From an uncultured Bacteroidales bacterium (GTDB lineage Bacteria; Bacteroidota; Bacteroidia; Bacteroidales; Paludibacteraceae): a stretch of 64,000 bases of DNA. Each line of letters begins with the position of its first letter. The stretch's first letter is position 1. This document shows, one piece after another, positions 26,310-34,835 of this stretch. The stretch is from assembly GCA_903911085.1 (NCBI GenBank), contig CAIWCC010000214.1:62001-126000 (forward strand). The letters are read 5' to 3'. The position numbers and the translations under genes were made by a program. Below the pieces are notes generated by a model. The model was given only the letters and a program-made list of their open reading frames with translations, ran no database searches and was not told the origin of the DNA.

Positions 26310-27092
26310 GTTATTTTTTTATTGTTGTTTCGTTGTTTAGCATTTTGCTTAATAAACTTTGTGCTTTTCCAAAAAAGTGTCCAAAGATACAAAGAAATTT
26401 CTGTTTGGTTGATTTGTGAATTTTATTTTAGATAAAATTAGAAGTTTAAAGCCCAAAGTTTCTAATATCGTTATTTTTTTAAAGTTTTATGTGTTCTAAT
26501 TGAGTTATTTGAAAGCCTTAAATAAGATTAAATTTGTTCAATGCGATTAAACTTATCACTCTTTTTTGTCTCTTAAAAAAAATGCTTAAATTTGAATGAT
26601 TTTTTATTTGATGTAAGTAAAGAAAAAAATGCAATTTGAAAAAATGTGATAATTGTTAGTGAATGAATTTTATTGAGATATTTTGTGATTGTAAAATGTT
26701 TTTTTTTGAATATTTTTTGCCAACTCTTGAGTTTAATGGTCTATTAGTAATGTAAATTTAAGAATCGATTTTATGTTATTTTTATGATTTAAAGTTAATT
26801 CTTGGGTTAAATTTGAAAATATTGCATTAAAAATATTGTGTTTTGAAATAAAAGCTATTCCTTTGCACTCCATTTAATAGAACTATTAAATAGAATATTT
26901 AAAGTTGTAACAGCATTTTTAATTCAAAGTTGAGTTGTAGAGCGCTTTGTTATGAGTTAAATTTAGAATACTAATATGCATTTTCTCTCACAGATAATTA
27001 TTTGTTTTAAAGTTCACATTTTCTTTTTCAATAGGTCATACTGCTATTAATAATATAATATTTATACCAAACTATTTTCTTTAAATAAACGA
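26310..27092. other. Long AT-rich divergent spacer
   Basis: This 783-base region separates the DUF2723 operon from the rightward phosphatidyltransferase gene. It contains no open frame of note, no tRNA and no strong hairpin that I can see. The left part carries the promoter of the DUF2723 gene; the rest is extremely A/T-rich homopolymer-laden sequence. Confidence 0.55.
26382..26389 (-). promoter_or_regulatory. DUF2723 operon -7 element
   Basis: The minus strand reads TATCTTTG, an exact TAnnTTTG element, about 73 bases before the DUF2723 start codon. A matching -33 TTTG is not evident. Confidence 0.5.
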
Positions 27093-27791
27093 ATGAAACA
27101 GGTCAAACCACAAACAATTCAAGAAGTTGTTAAGATTATTGCCAGCGACAGGGCACGTACTAATATCCTTAAAAAATACGAACAAAAAACAATTGCTTAT
27201 CTCGTGCAAAAGGTCCCATCATGGATAAGTTCTGATATGCTAACAACGATCGGATTTTTGGGAAGTATAATTATTTTACTTAGTTTCGTACTAGCAGCCT
27301 ATATTGATAGAACTTATCTCCTAATTGGACCTATTGGTTTTCTAATTAATTGGTTTGGCGATTCGCTTGACGGTAGAATAGCTTATTTTCGAAATAGACC
27401 ACGAAAATGGTATGGCTTTTCGCTTGATATTACCATCGATTGGATTGGTACGGTATTGATGGGTTGTGGATTTGTAGTTTACGCTGAAGGAATGTGGAAA
27501 GTACTTGGTTTCAGTTTTGTGGTTTTATATGGCTGGGAAATGCTTACTACATTGTTGCGCTACAAAATTACAAATAAATATTCTATCGACTCGGGTATGT
27601 TTGGACCAACTGAGGTGAGGGTAGTTGTTTCAAGCATTTTAATACTTGAAGTGCTAGTAAAAGACTCAATTCTTTACTCAGGTTCTATAGCTTGTATTAT
27701 TTTACTTTTATCTAATATATTTGATACTCTTAAACTTTTAAAACTAGCTGATGCTCAGGATAAAATTGATTTAGAAACAAAAAAGAAATAA
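27093..27791 (+). CDS. CDP-alcohol phosphatidyltransferase-like membrane protein, atypical motif
   Basis: The 232-residue protein has about five to six membrane segments and most of the CDP-alcohol phosphotransferase signature: D90-x2-D93-G94-x2-A97 and G108-x3-D112-x3-D116. All four metal-binding aspartates are present. The usual Arg after A97 is Tyr (DGRIAYFR), and the spacer to G108 is one residue longer than in the standard D-x2-DG-x2-AR-x8-G-x3-D-x3-D pattern. It should transfer a phospho-alcohol between CDP and an acceptor to make a phospholipid head group, but acceptor specificity may be unusual. It lies 3 bases before a GtrA-family gene, suggesting a joint role in lipid or polysaccharide-linked export. 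Confidence 0.8.
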   Translation: MKQVKPQTIQEVVKIIASDRARTNILKKYEQKTIAYLVQKVPSWISSDMLTTIGFLGSIIILLSFVLAAYIDRTYLLIGPIGFLINWFGDSLDGRIAYFRNRPRKWYGFSLDITIDWIGTVLMGCGFVVYAEGMWKVLGFSFVVLYGWEMLTTLLRYKITNKYSIDSGMFGPTEVRVVVSSILILEVLVKDSILYSGSIACIILLLSNIFDTLKLLKLADAQDKIDLETKKK

Positions 27792-27794
27792 CAG

Positions 27795-28217
27795 ATGTTT
27801 GCTAAACTGAAAATTTTTTTAAAAGCTCAAGTTTCAGCCATGATTGGCGGTGCAGTTGATTACCTTATAATGATTTTTTTTACTGAGTTTTTTCATGTGC
27901 ATTACACAATCAGTATTGCTATAGGAGGAATAATTGGAGCAGTGATTAATTTTGCACTAAATAAAAAATGGTCCTTCAAATCAAGGAATTATGCCTATAA
28001 AAATTCTGGAAGAGTTCAATTTATGAAATTTGTTTTAGTGGTATTAAATAGTATAACGTTAAAATCATTAGGTACTTTTATTGTAACATCCAATCTCAAG
28101 ATTGATTATAAAATCAGTCGTATTGTAATTGATTTAATTGTATCGATTTTATTTAATTATACGCTCCAAAAACAGTGGGTTTTTAAAAAACTCAAGAAAG
28201 AAAAAGTAACGCTTTGA
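27795..28217 (+). CDS. GtrA family membrane protein
   Basis: The 140-residue protein has four predicted membrane segments and the GtrA pattern (GAVDYLIMIFF, GGIIGAVINFALNKKWSF, FNYTLQKQWVF). GtrA proteins are thought to flip or carry polyprenyl-linked sugars for surface glycan modification or teichoic-acid assembly. It follows the phosphatidyltransferase-like gene by 3 bases, so the two are certainly cotranscribed. No glycosyltransferase is in the pair. Confidence 0.88.
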   Translation: MFAKLKIFLKAQVSAMIGGAVDYLIMIFFTEFFHVHYTISIAIGGIIGAVINFALNKKWSFKSRNYAYKNSGRVQFMKFVLVVLNSITLKSLGTFIVTSNLKIDYKISRIVIDLIVSILFNYTLQKQWVFKKLKKEKVTL

Positions 28218-28404
28218 TTTGTTTAATCGTTAGTTAAATTGCTAATATATAATCAAATAATTTCTTCTCATTTGTTGCTGAAATATGGCAATTATGAGAA
28301 GAAAAATTTTAAAGTAAAGAAAACTCCCCTAATTTTAATTATTTCATGAACTAAGCAACAAACCTTGTTGTTGTTAATAGAGCTATTAAATACAAAAATT
28401 AAAT

Positions 28405-29028
28405 ATGGAAATTAAGAGCGATCAAAATATGGAACAAGACATTTTGGGAGTTGCCGAAAGATTGTTTCTTGAGAAAGGGTTTGTAAGAACATCAACCACC
28501 GAAATAGCTAAAGAAGTTGGTTGTAATCAAGCACTTGTACATTATTATTTTCGAACAAAAGAAAATCTGTTTAATACAATATTCGAACTGAAATTTAAAA
28601 TGTTTTTTAAAGGTCTTTTTGAAATGAAAAACATGGGTGAATTGAGTTTTCAGGATAAACTCAAATTTATTATAGAATCACATTTCGAAATATTAAGGAA
28701 AAATCCAAAGATTCCATCTCTCATTATTAATGAGTTATCCCGCCAACCCGAGGAAATTGATATTCTTCGTGAGAAACTTTATCGTTTACCCGAACAATTA
28801 TTTGCTGAATTGAACGAAGAACTGCAAGTTGAAATTATAAAAGGTAATATCCGTAATATCAGCATAATGGATCTTGTTTTTAGTATATTTTCACTCAATA
28901 TGTCAATGTTTATTATGATGCCAATACTTGAAAAGCTACTTCCGTTGAATGAAACTCAAAAAGAATTGATGATTCAACATCGTAAATCAGAAAATGTGGA
29001 TTTTGTGTTGAAAAGTTTAAGGCCATAA
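28405..29028 (+). CDS. TetR/AcrR family transcriptional regulator
   Basis: The 207-residue protein has an N-terminal TetR helix-turn-helix at about residues 30-55 (TSTTEIAKEVGCNQALVHYYF), followed by a helical ligand-binding region. It lies directly upstream of TolC, HlyD and ABC export genes in the same direction, so it is most likely the local repressor of that efflux operon. Operator sites were not identified. Its start MEIKSDQNMEQ has an alternative ATG at residue 9. Confidence 0.93.
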   Translation: MEIKSDQNMEQDILGVAERLFLEKGFVRTSTTEIAKEVGCNQALVHYYFRTKENLFNTIFELKFKMFFKGLFEMKNMGELSFQDKLKFIIESHFEILRKNPKIPSLIINELSRQPEEIDILREKLYRLPEQLFAELNEELQVEIIKGNIRNISIMDLVFSIFSLNMSMFIMMPILEKLLPLNETQKELMIQHRKSENVDFVLKSLRP

Positions 29029-29085
29029 TTCTCTATTATCCATATATTCTACAAAAGATATTATCCAAGTAATTTATATTTTAAT

Positions 29086-30435
29086 ATGTTATTTATGAAA
29101 AAGAAAATTGTATATAAAAACACTCATGATAGTTATAACTTAATTTCTCTTAGGGCATTAGGTGTTGTTTTTTTCTTGGGTTTTTTCTCAATTGCCTTTA
29201 GTCAAGTGTTGACAGTTGAAACTTGTCAAGAAAAAGCGCGTGCAAATTATCCATTGGTAAAGCAATACGGATTAATTGAAAAAACTGTTCAATACAATAT
29301 TGATAATGCCAATAAGGGATATCTACCACAGCTAACTCTTTCGGCAAAAGCAACATATCAATCTGATGTTACACAAATACCAGCTTCTCTTGGTGGTGCT
29401 TTGTCCGAAGCACTCAAAAGGCCATTTTCTTTTTCTTCTTTGGCTAAAGATCAATATCAAGCAGTATTGGATGCAAGTCAGTTAATTTGGGATGGAGGAG
29501 TAATTTCGTCACAAAACAAAATTACAAAGGCGAGCTCGGAAGTGGAAAAGCAAAAGATAGAAGTTGATTTATATGCTTTAAATGATAGAATTAACCAACT
29601 GTATTTTGGTGTTTTGCTGTTAAATGAGCAATCAAGACAAATCGATATTCTGAAAAATGATTTAGAAATAAATTATAATAGAGTTAACGCATATAAGCAA
29701 AACGGAATTGCTTATCAGGCTGATTTAGATGTTATTAAAGTTGAACAGCTTAATGCAAATCAACGAACTTCCGATTTGAATAATACTCGTAGAACTTATT
29801 GTATTTTGCTATCGGCATTAACTGGTATGGAAATTAATGATAAAACAGAATTCAAAAAACCTGACTTAGATTTTTCATTATTGAAAGATAGTAATAATAA
29901 TCGTCCAGAAATTGCATTATTTGATGCTCAGAATAAAATGTTTGAAAATCAGAAAAGCCTGATTTTATCTGCCAATAAGCCAAGAATTGGAGCATTCGTT
30001 CAAGGCGGATATGGGCAACCAGGTTTAAATATGTTTACTACAGGTTTTTCGGCATTCTATATCGGTGGCGTAAGATTGTCATGGAATTTAAGTAATTTTT
30101 ATACACAAAAAGATAATCTCAATAAAATTGATGTTAGTCGTAAAATGGTTGATATTCAGAAAGAAACGTTTTTGTTCAACAATAATTTAGCTTCAAAACA
30201 ACAATTAAATGAAATTGAAAAACTTCGTACTGCAATTGCCAACGATGAAGAAATTATAAGGTTAAGACAAAACATAAAAAAAACTACAGGAGCAAAGTAT
30301 GAAAATGGGATTGCTTCTGTAAATGATTTAATTCGCGATTTGAATGCCGAAAACCAAGCCAAACAATCAAAATCACTGCATGAAGTACAACTAATTATGA
30401 TTGTTTATCAATTGAAAAATAATCAAAACATTTGA
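29086..30435 (+). CDS. TolC-family outer-membrane efflux protein
   Basis: The 449-residue protein has a signal peptide (about residues 25-40, ending IAFSQ) and two OEP repeats with the usual long coiled-coil helices; QANRTSDLNNTRR-type and NNLASKQQLNEIEKL segments are visible. TolC homologues form the outer-membrane duct of tripartite exporters. It is second in an operon with a TetR regulator before it and an HlyD-type adaptor 39 bases after it. ATG codons at 29086 and 29095 are both possible starts. Confidence 0.9.
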   Translation: MLFMKKKIVYKNTHDSYNLISLRALGVVFFLGFFSIAFSQVLTVETCQEKARANYPLVKQYGLIEKTVQYNIDNANKGYLPQLTLSAKATYQSDVTQIPASLGGALSEALKRPFSFSSLAKDQYQAVLDASQLIWDGGVISSQNKITKASSEVEKQKIEVDLYALNDRINQLYFGVLLLNEQSRQIDILKNDLEINYNRVNAYKQNGIAYQADLDVIKVEQLNANQRTSDLNNTRRTYCILLSALTGMEINDKTEFKKPDLDFSLLKDSNNNRPEIALFDAQNKMFENQKSLILSANKPRIGAFVQGGYGQPGLNMFTTGFSAFYIGGVRLSWNLSNFYTQKDNLNKIDVSRKMVDIQKETFLFNNNLASKQQLNEIEKLRTAIANDEEIIRLRQNIKKTTGAKYENGIASVNDLIRDLNAENQAKQSKSLHEVQLIMIVYQLKNNQNI

Positions 30436-30474
30436 CAATATATTCATTTACAATTTACCATTATACGAAAATTT

Positions 30475-31410
30475 ATGAAAGCAAATAACACAATTCGTCA
30501 TTTCATTTTCATTCCTCAATCTCCCACAGTTATCTTATTTATTTTAATTGCAACTTTTTTTATTTCGTGTGGAAAGTCGAAAGTTGATGCAGATGCATCG
30601 GGAACTTTCGAAGCTACAGAGGTCATTGTTTCTGCCGAAGGAACTGGCAAAATTTTGTCGTTCAATGTTGAAGAAGGTCAGTTACTAGCAGCAAACGAAA
30701 CGGTTGGTGCAATAGATAGTACGCAACTTTATCTGCGCAAACTACAGATTATTAGTAGTATGAAATCACTTCAAAGTCGTCGACCAGATGTAAAGAAGCA
30801 AATAGCGGCTATAGAACAACAAATTTCAACAGCAAAAACTGAACGTAGAAGATTAGAACAACTTTTGAAAGCCAATGCTGCCACACAAAAACAATTGGAT
30901 GATGTGAACGCACAAATAGCACTTCTTGAAAAACAAATTGATGCACAAAAAACAACTTTGGAGACCGCAAACCAAGGTATTACAGAGGATAGTCAGGGCG
31001 TTAAAATTCAAGAAGCGCAAGTTGTAGATCAACTAAAAAAGTGTAATATAATAAGTCCAATAGCTGGAACAGTACTTGTGAAGTTTGCAGAAATGGGTGA
31101 AGTAGCTGCACCAGGGAAACCACTGTTTAAAATTGCAGATACCAATAATATGATTCTTAGGGCTTACGTAACTGCCGATCAATTAACTCAGCTTAAAGTG
31201 GGTCAGAAAATAAAAATCTTTACTGATTTTGGTAAGGACAACAATCGAGAATATTCAGGAACATTAGGTTGGATTTCGAACAAAGCGGAATTTACTCCAA
31301 AAACAATTCAAACAAGAGATGAACGTGCGAACTTGGTTTATGCCGTTAAAATTAATGTAAAAAATGACGGTTTTTTGAAAATTGGAATGTATGGAGATGT
31401 GAAGTTTTAA
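30475..31410 (+). CDS. HlyD-family periplasmic adaptor, lipoprotein
   Basis: The 311-residue adaptor has a lipoprotein signal with lipobox FFISC (C32), a split biotinyl/lipoyl domain (FEATEVIVSAEGTGKIL and ISPIAGTVL), a coiled-coil hairpin at roughly 90-185 and a beta-barrel region (LRAYVTADQLTQL). It bridges the inner-membrane ABC-2 permeases and TolC. This YbhG/YhiI-like type normally pairs with paired ATPases and two permeases, which occur downstream after an interruption of about 1.2 kb by unrelated sequence. Confidence 0.92.
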   Translation: MKANNTIRHFIFIPQSPTVILFILIATFFISCGKSKVDADASGTFEATEVIVSAEGTGKILSFNVEEGQLLAANETVGAIDSTQLYLRKLQIISSMKSLQSRRPDVKKQIAAIEQQISTAKTERRRLEQLLKANAATQKQLDDVNAQIALLEKQIDAQKTTLETANQGITEDSQGVKIQEAQVVDQLKKCNIISPIAGTVLVKFAEMGEVAAPGKPLFKIADTNNMILRAYVTADQLTQLKVGQKIKIFTDFGKDNNREYSGTLGWISNKAEFTPKTIQTRDERANLVYAVKINVKNDGFLKIGMYGDVKF

Positions 31411-31742
31411 ACTCAAGTGATAGTATGACTCGTAGACATGCTAACACCGGAGTAAGTCCTATTAGCCTAATGAAAAAGTCTTTGGTAAGCCTATTTTTCG
31501 CACACCGATGTTTGTATTGTTTGGGATTAGTTGAAGCTGAACCGTGAGATGTGGGCAGGTATCAAATCTGCAATGCGTTGCAAGTTCGTAATGAAAGTGT
31601 CGATGTAGCTCCAGTAAGTTTCAACCCATTCGAAGAAACTTACAAAGCATTTAATGAAAAATTGCAACCAATGCTGTATGAGCTGGTTTTTTTGAGGGTT
31701 TAAAATATTAATGTAACCGTTTAAAAATAATTTAAACAAATC
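31411..31742 (+). other. Spacer with unidentified gene remnant
   Basis: This 332-base stretch breaks the efflux operon after the HlyD gene. One forward frame from about 31556 to 31702 is open and protein-like, with ALQVRNESVDVAP and SFNPFEETYKAFNEKLQPML, ending in a stop, but it has no start codon and is preceded by stops. It looks like the 3' end of a decayed gene that I cannot name. Together with the Bro-N gene next to it, it suggests an insertion. Confidence 0.4.
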
Positions 31743-32585
31743 ATGACACAACAACCGGCATTAAAAATTTTCGATGAAAAGAAAGTCCGCACTTTGTGGG
31801 ACGATATGCAAGAGAAATGGTATTTTTCAATAGTAGATGTTGTTGGGATACTTACTGAAAGTGAGAATCCACAAGTATATTGGAGGGTGTTGAAAAAGAG
31901 ACTTCTCGCCGAAGGAAACCAAACCGTTACAAATTGTAACGGTTTGAAAATGCAAGCTGTTGATGGGAAGATGCGAATAACAGATGTAGCTGATTCAGAG
32001 CAGCTTTTCCGTCTAATACAATCTATTCCGTCGCCTAAAGCTGAGCCTTTTAAGTTGTGGTTGGCGCAAATTGCCAGCGAGCGTTTAGACGAAATGCAAG
32101 ACCCAGAATTGACCATTGACCGTGCTTTGCTGGAATATAAGCAGTTAGGATATTCCGAAAGTTGGATAAATCAACGCCTAAAAAGTATCGAAATTCGTAA
32201 AGACTTAACCAACGAATGGAAGAAACATGGATTAGAAGACGGGATGCAATTTGCTACACTTACAGACATTATCTACAAAACTTGGGCTGACAAAACGGCT
32301 AAGGAATATCGTCAGTTCAAAGGCTTGAAAAAAGAAAATCTGCGTGATAATATGACGAATAAAGAATTGGTTTTGAATATGCTAGCTGAATTATCTACCA
32401 AAGAAATATCGGAGGTTGTGCAACCAGATTCTTTTAACGAACACATAGATGTGGCTCATCAAGGTGGAACTATTGCCCGCAATGCTCGATTGGAACTTGA
32501 ACTAAGAACAGGTAAAGCGGTTGTTTCGCCACTAAATGCCAAAGTTGTTTTAGCAAAAAAACAGAACGACGAGTTAGAAGAATAA
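31743..32585 (+). CDS. Bro-N / DinD-like antirepressor family protein
   Basis: The 280-residue protein opens with a Bro-N-type DNA-binding domain (KVRTLWDDMQEKWYFSIVDVV, residues about 14-34, with WRVLKKRL following). Its C-terminal half resembles DinD: LTDIIYKTWADKTAKEYRQFKGLKKENLRDNMT and FNEHIDVAHQGGTIARNAR. Such genes come from phages or mobile elements and in some cases respond to DNA damage or block RecA or repressors. It is inserted in the middle of an efflux operon between the HlyD and ATPase genes and has no functional link to export. It is intact, which suggests recent arrival or selection. Confidence 0.8.
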   Translation: MTQQPALKIFDEKKVRTLWDDMQEKWYFSIVDVVGILTESENPQVYWRVLKKRLLAEGNQTVTNCNGLKMQAVDGKMRITDVADSEQLFRLIQSIPSPKAEPFKLWLAQIASERLDEMQDPELTIDRALLEYKQLGYSESWINQRLKSIEIRKDLTNEWKKHGLEDGMQFATLTDIIYKTWADKTAKEYRQFKGLKKENLRDNMTNKELVLNMLAELSTKEISEVVQPDSFNEHIDVAHQGGTIARNARLELELRTGKAVVSPLNAKVVLAKKQNDELEE

Positions 32586-32634
32586 AAGTAAAAATGTTTA
32601 ATTGTTAGATAATAATTCTTTCAATAAATGATAA

Positions 32635-33582
32635 ATGTCAAGATATCAAATGGATAATGAAAACATAAAACTTGATTTTGCAATTAAATGCGAATCGGTG
32701 AGCAAAAATTATAAAAAAAATGAAGCTCTCAAAGACATCAAGTTTGATGTAAATAGAGGTGAAATATTTGGCATTATTGGCCCTGACGGTGCTGGAAAAA
32801 CAACACTTTTTCGCATACTTACAACTTTAATTTTGGCTGATAGTGGAATTGCATTAGTCGATGGATTTGATGTGGTGAATGAATACAAAGAAATTAGAAA
32901 GAGAGTTGGATATATGCCTGGTCGTTTCTCGCTCTATCAAGATTTGACAGTAGAAGAAAATCTGAATTTTTTTGCCACCGTTTTTAATACTACTATTGAA
33001 GAAAATTACGAACTAATTAAGGATATATATGTTCAAATTGAGCCATTCAAAAATCGACGTGCTGGAAAACTTTCGGGCGGAATGAAGCAAAAGCTGGCTT
33101 TATGCTGTGCATTGATTCACAAACCTAGTGTTTTGTTTTTGGATGAACCTACTACAGGTGTTGATCCAGTTTCGCGCAAAGAGTTTTGGGGAATGCTCAA
33201 AAAGTTAAAATTTTCTGGCATTACAATTTTGGTTTCTACACCTTATATGGATGAAGCCAGTCTTTGTGATCGTATTGCATTGATACAGAATGGTAAGTTT
33301 CTTAAAATCGACACACCGCAGAATATTGTAACCCAGTACGAAAATAAACTTTGGGCTGTGCAAAGTAGTAATATGCCCAAATTGTTGAAGGATTTACGTG
33401 CTAATTATTTAACAGAAAAATGTTTTGCTTTTGGTGATAAACATCATGTTTCCATCGATAATTTACAATTTACTCAAGAGATTTTAAGAGATTATCTGCT
33501 AGAAAATGGGCACACAAACATTGAGATAAGTGAAATTAAACCAAGTGTTGAAGATTGTTTTATGCAATTGTCGCAAAGCTAA
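32635..33582 (+). CDS. ABC transporter ATP-binding protein 1 (efflux)
   Basis: The 315-residue ATPase has Walker A GPDGAGKTT (49-57), signature LSGGMKQ, Walker B VLFLDEPTTGVDP and a switch segment (ILVSTPYMDEA, where the usual His is Pro-preceded TP). It is followed by a second ATPase 18 bases later. The pair matches the two halves of the fused YbhF ATPase. It energises export through the two ABC-2 permeases downstream. Its start ATG at 32635 lies 49 bases after the inserted Bro-N gene. Confidence 0.93.
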   Translation: MSRYQMDNENIKLDFAIKCESVSKNYKKNEALKDIKFDVNRGEIFGIIGPDGAGKTTLFRILTTLILADSGIALVDGFDVVNEYKEIRKRVGYMPGRFSLYQDLTVEENLNFFATVFNTTIEENYELIKDIYVQIEPFKNRRAGKLSGGMKQKLALCCALIHKPSVLFLDEPTTGVDPVSRKEFWGMLKKLKFSGITILVSTPYMDEASLCDRIALIQNGKFLKIDTPQNIVTQYENKLWAVQSSNMPKLLKDLRANYLTEKCFAFGDKHHVSIDNLQFTQEILRDYLLENGHTNIEISEIKPSVEDCFMQLSQS

Positions 33583-33600
33583 GAATTGATTGAAGAAGCT

Positions 33601-34365
33601 ATGGATAACATACAAATTCAGAATACAAGTAAAGTAATTGTTGCTGAACAATTGACAAAAACATTCGGCCATTTTACAGCAGTAGATAATATATCTTTCG
33701 AAGTAGAAAAGGGAGAAATATTTGGCTTCTTAGGCGCAAATGGTGCTGGAAAAACCACTGCAATGCGTATGCTTTGCGGTTTAAGTATTCCTACTAGTGG
33801 AAAAGGATTTGTGGCAGGTTTCGATATTTACAAACAACCGGAATTGGTTAAAAAAAATATTGGGTATATGAGCCAAAAATTTTCATTATACGATGATTTA
33901 AAGGTTTGGGAAAATATTGAACTTTTCGGCGGAATTTACGGCATGAAAGATAAGGAAATTAGATTAAAGACTGATGAACTTATGCACATTTTGAACTTTG
34001 AAAACGAAAGGAATAAATTAGTTGGTTCTTTGCCATTGGGATTCAAACAAAAATTAGCTTTCTCAGTTTCAATATTTCATAATCCTCAGGTGGTATTTTT
34101 GGATGAGCCTACTGGTGGAGTTGACCCAATCACACGTCGGCAGTTTTGGGAATTGATTTATGATGCTACTTCAAAAGGGATAACTGTTTTTGTTACCACT
34201 CATTATATGGATGAGGCTGAGTATTGCGACCGTGTTTCCATTATGGTTGATGGAAGAATTGAAGCTTTGGATTCCCCCAAAAATTTAAAAATGCATTTTG
34301 ACGCTAAAAATATGGATGAAGTTTTTCAACAATTGGCAAGAAAAGCCAAGAGAGTTGATAGTTGA
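33601..34365 (+). CDS. ABC transporter ATP-binding protein 2 (efflux)
   Basis: The ATPase has Walker A GANGAGKTT (45-53), Walker B VVFLDEPTGGVDP and switch TTHYMDEAEYC. Its signature is degenerate (LPLGFKQ instead of LSGGQ), as is common in the second half of YbhF-type ATPases, so the pair probably has one consensus and one non-consensus site. I place the start at ATG 33601; an upstream in-frame TTG at 33586 is a weaker choice. Its last four codons, including the stop, lie inside the left inverted repeat of the 480-base element that follows, so the native C-terminus may have been changed. Confidence 0.92.
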   Translation: MDNIQIQNTSKVIVAEQLTKTFGHFTAVDNISFEVEKGEIFGFLGANGAGKTTAMRMLCGLSIPTSGKGFVAGFDIYKQPELVKKNIGYMSQKFSLYDDLKVWENIELFGGIYGMKDKEIRLKTDELMHILNFENERNKLVGSLPLGFKQKLAFSVSIFHNPQVVFLDEPTGGVDPITRRQFWELIYDATSKGITVFVTTHYMDEAEYCDRVSIMVDGRIEALDSPKNLKMHFDAKNMDEVFQQLARKAKRVDS

Positions 34366-34832
34366 CAGTTAATAGTTGAAAGTAATTCGAATTTACGATG
34401 GATTAAGGATTAATTTAAATAATAAAACATATTATTGTTGTGGAAGAGAATACTGTTAAATACAAATCTTATGCATTCGCTTTAAGAATGATAAAAGCGT
34501 ATAAATTCATAACTTCAGAACAAAGAGAGTTTACTCTATCTAAACAAATGTTGCGGAGCGGGACTGCTATTGGTGCATTAATTAGAGAAGCTGAACATGG
34601 TGAATCAAAAGCAGATTTTATTCATAAATTGAGTATAGCGCTCAAAGAAGCAAATGAAACTGAATATTGGCTAATGCTTTTACATGATAGTGATTATATT
34701 GATGATAACTCTTTTTCATTAATTATTGATGATTGTCAAGAATTAATAAAGATGCTGATAAGTATAATTAAAACATCAAAACATAACAATGCAAAGCATT
34801 AACTATCAACCAATAACTGTCAACTAACAACT
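34353..34832. mobile_element. 480-base unit with 31-base terminal inverted repeats around a four-helix-bundle gene
   Basis: Positions 34353-34383 and 34802-34832 are inverted copies of each other with 27 of 31 matches (core AGTTGACAGTTA is exact). They enclose only the four-helix-bundle gene. The unit spans exactly from the last codons of the ATPase gene to just before the permease start codon. I see no transposase and no clear target duplication. The structure is that of a small mobile or mobilisable cassette, but mobility is inference. Confidence 0.6.
34440..34802 (+). CDS. Four-helix-bundle protein (23S rRNA intervening-sequence family)
   Basis: The 120-residue protein fits the S23/IVP family (PF05635): an opening KSYAFALRMIKAYKF helix, then SKQMLRSGTAIGALIREAEHGESKADFIHKLSIALKEANETEYWL, which is the family core, and a final helix. 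Relatives are encoded inside 23S rRNA intervening sequences, as stand-alone genes scattered in Bacteroidota, and as the Avd accessory protein of diversity-generating retroelements. The start is GTG at 34440; no suitable ATG precedes the first helix. It sits in the middle of an ABC efflux operon, bounded by inverted repeats, and has no evident tie to export. Its function is unknown. Confidence 0.88.
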   Translation: MEENTVKYKSYAFALRMIKAYKFITSEQREFTLSKQMLRSGTAIGALIREAEHGESKADFIHKLSIALKEANETEYWLMLLHDSDYIDDNSFSLIIDDCQELIKMLISIIKTSKHNNAKH

Positions 34833-34835
34833 GGA

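Noticed and set aside
26310..27092. Noncoding RNA gene in the long AT-rich spacer
   Set aside because: No stable hairpin, tRNA-like or tmRNA-like pattern could be found; only promoter elements are supported.
34440..34802. Four-helix-bundle protein as the Avd protein of a diversity-generating retroelement
   Set aside because: There is no reverse transcriptase, template repeat or variable-repeat target nearby; the flanking repeats are short inverted ends.
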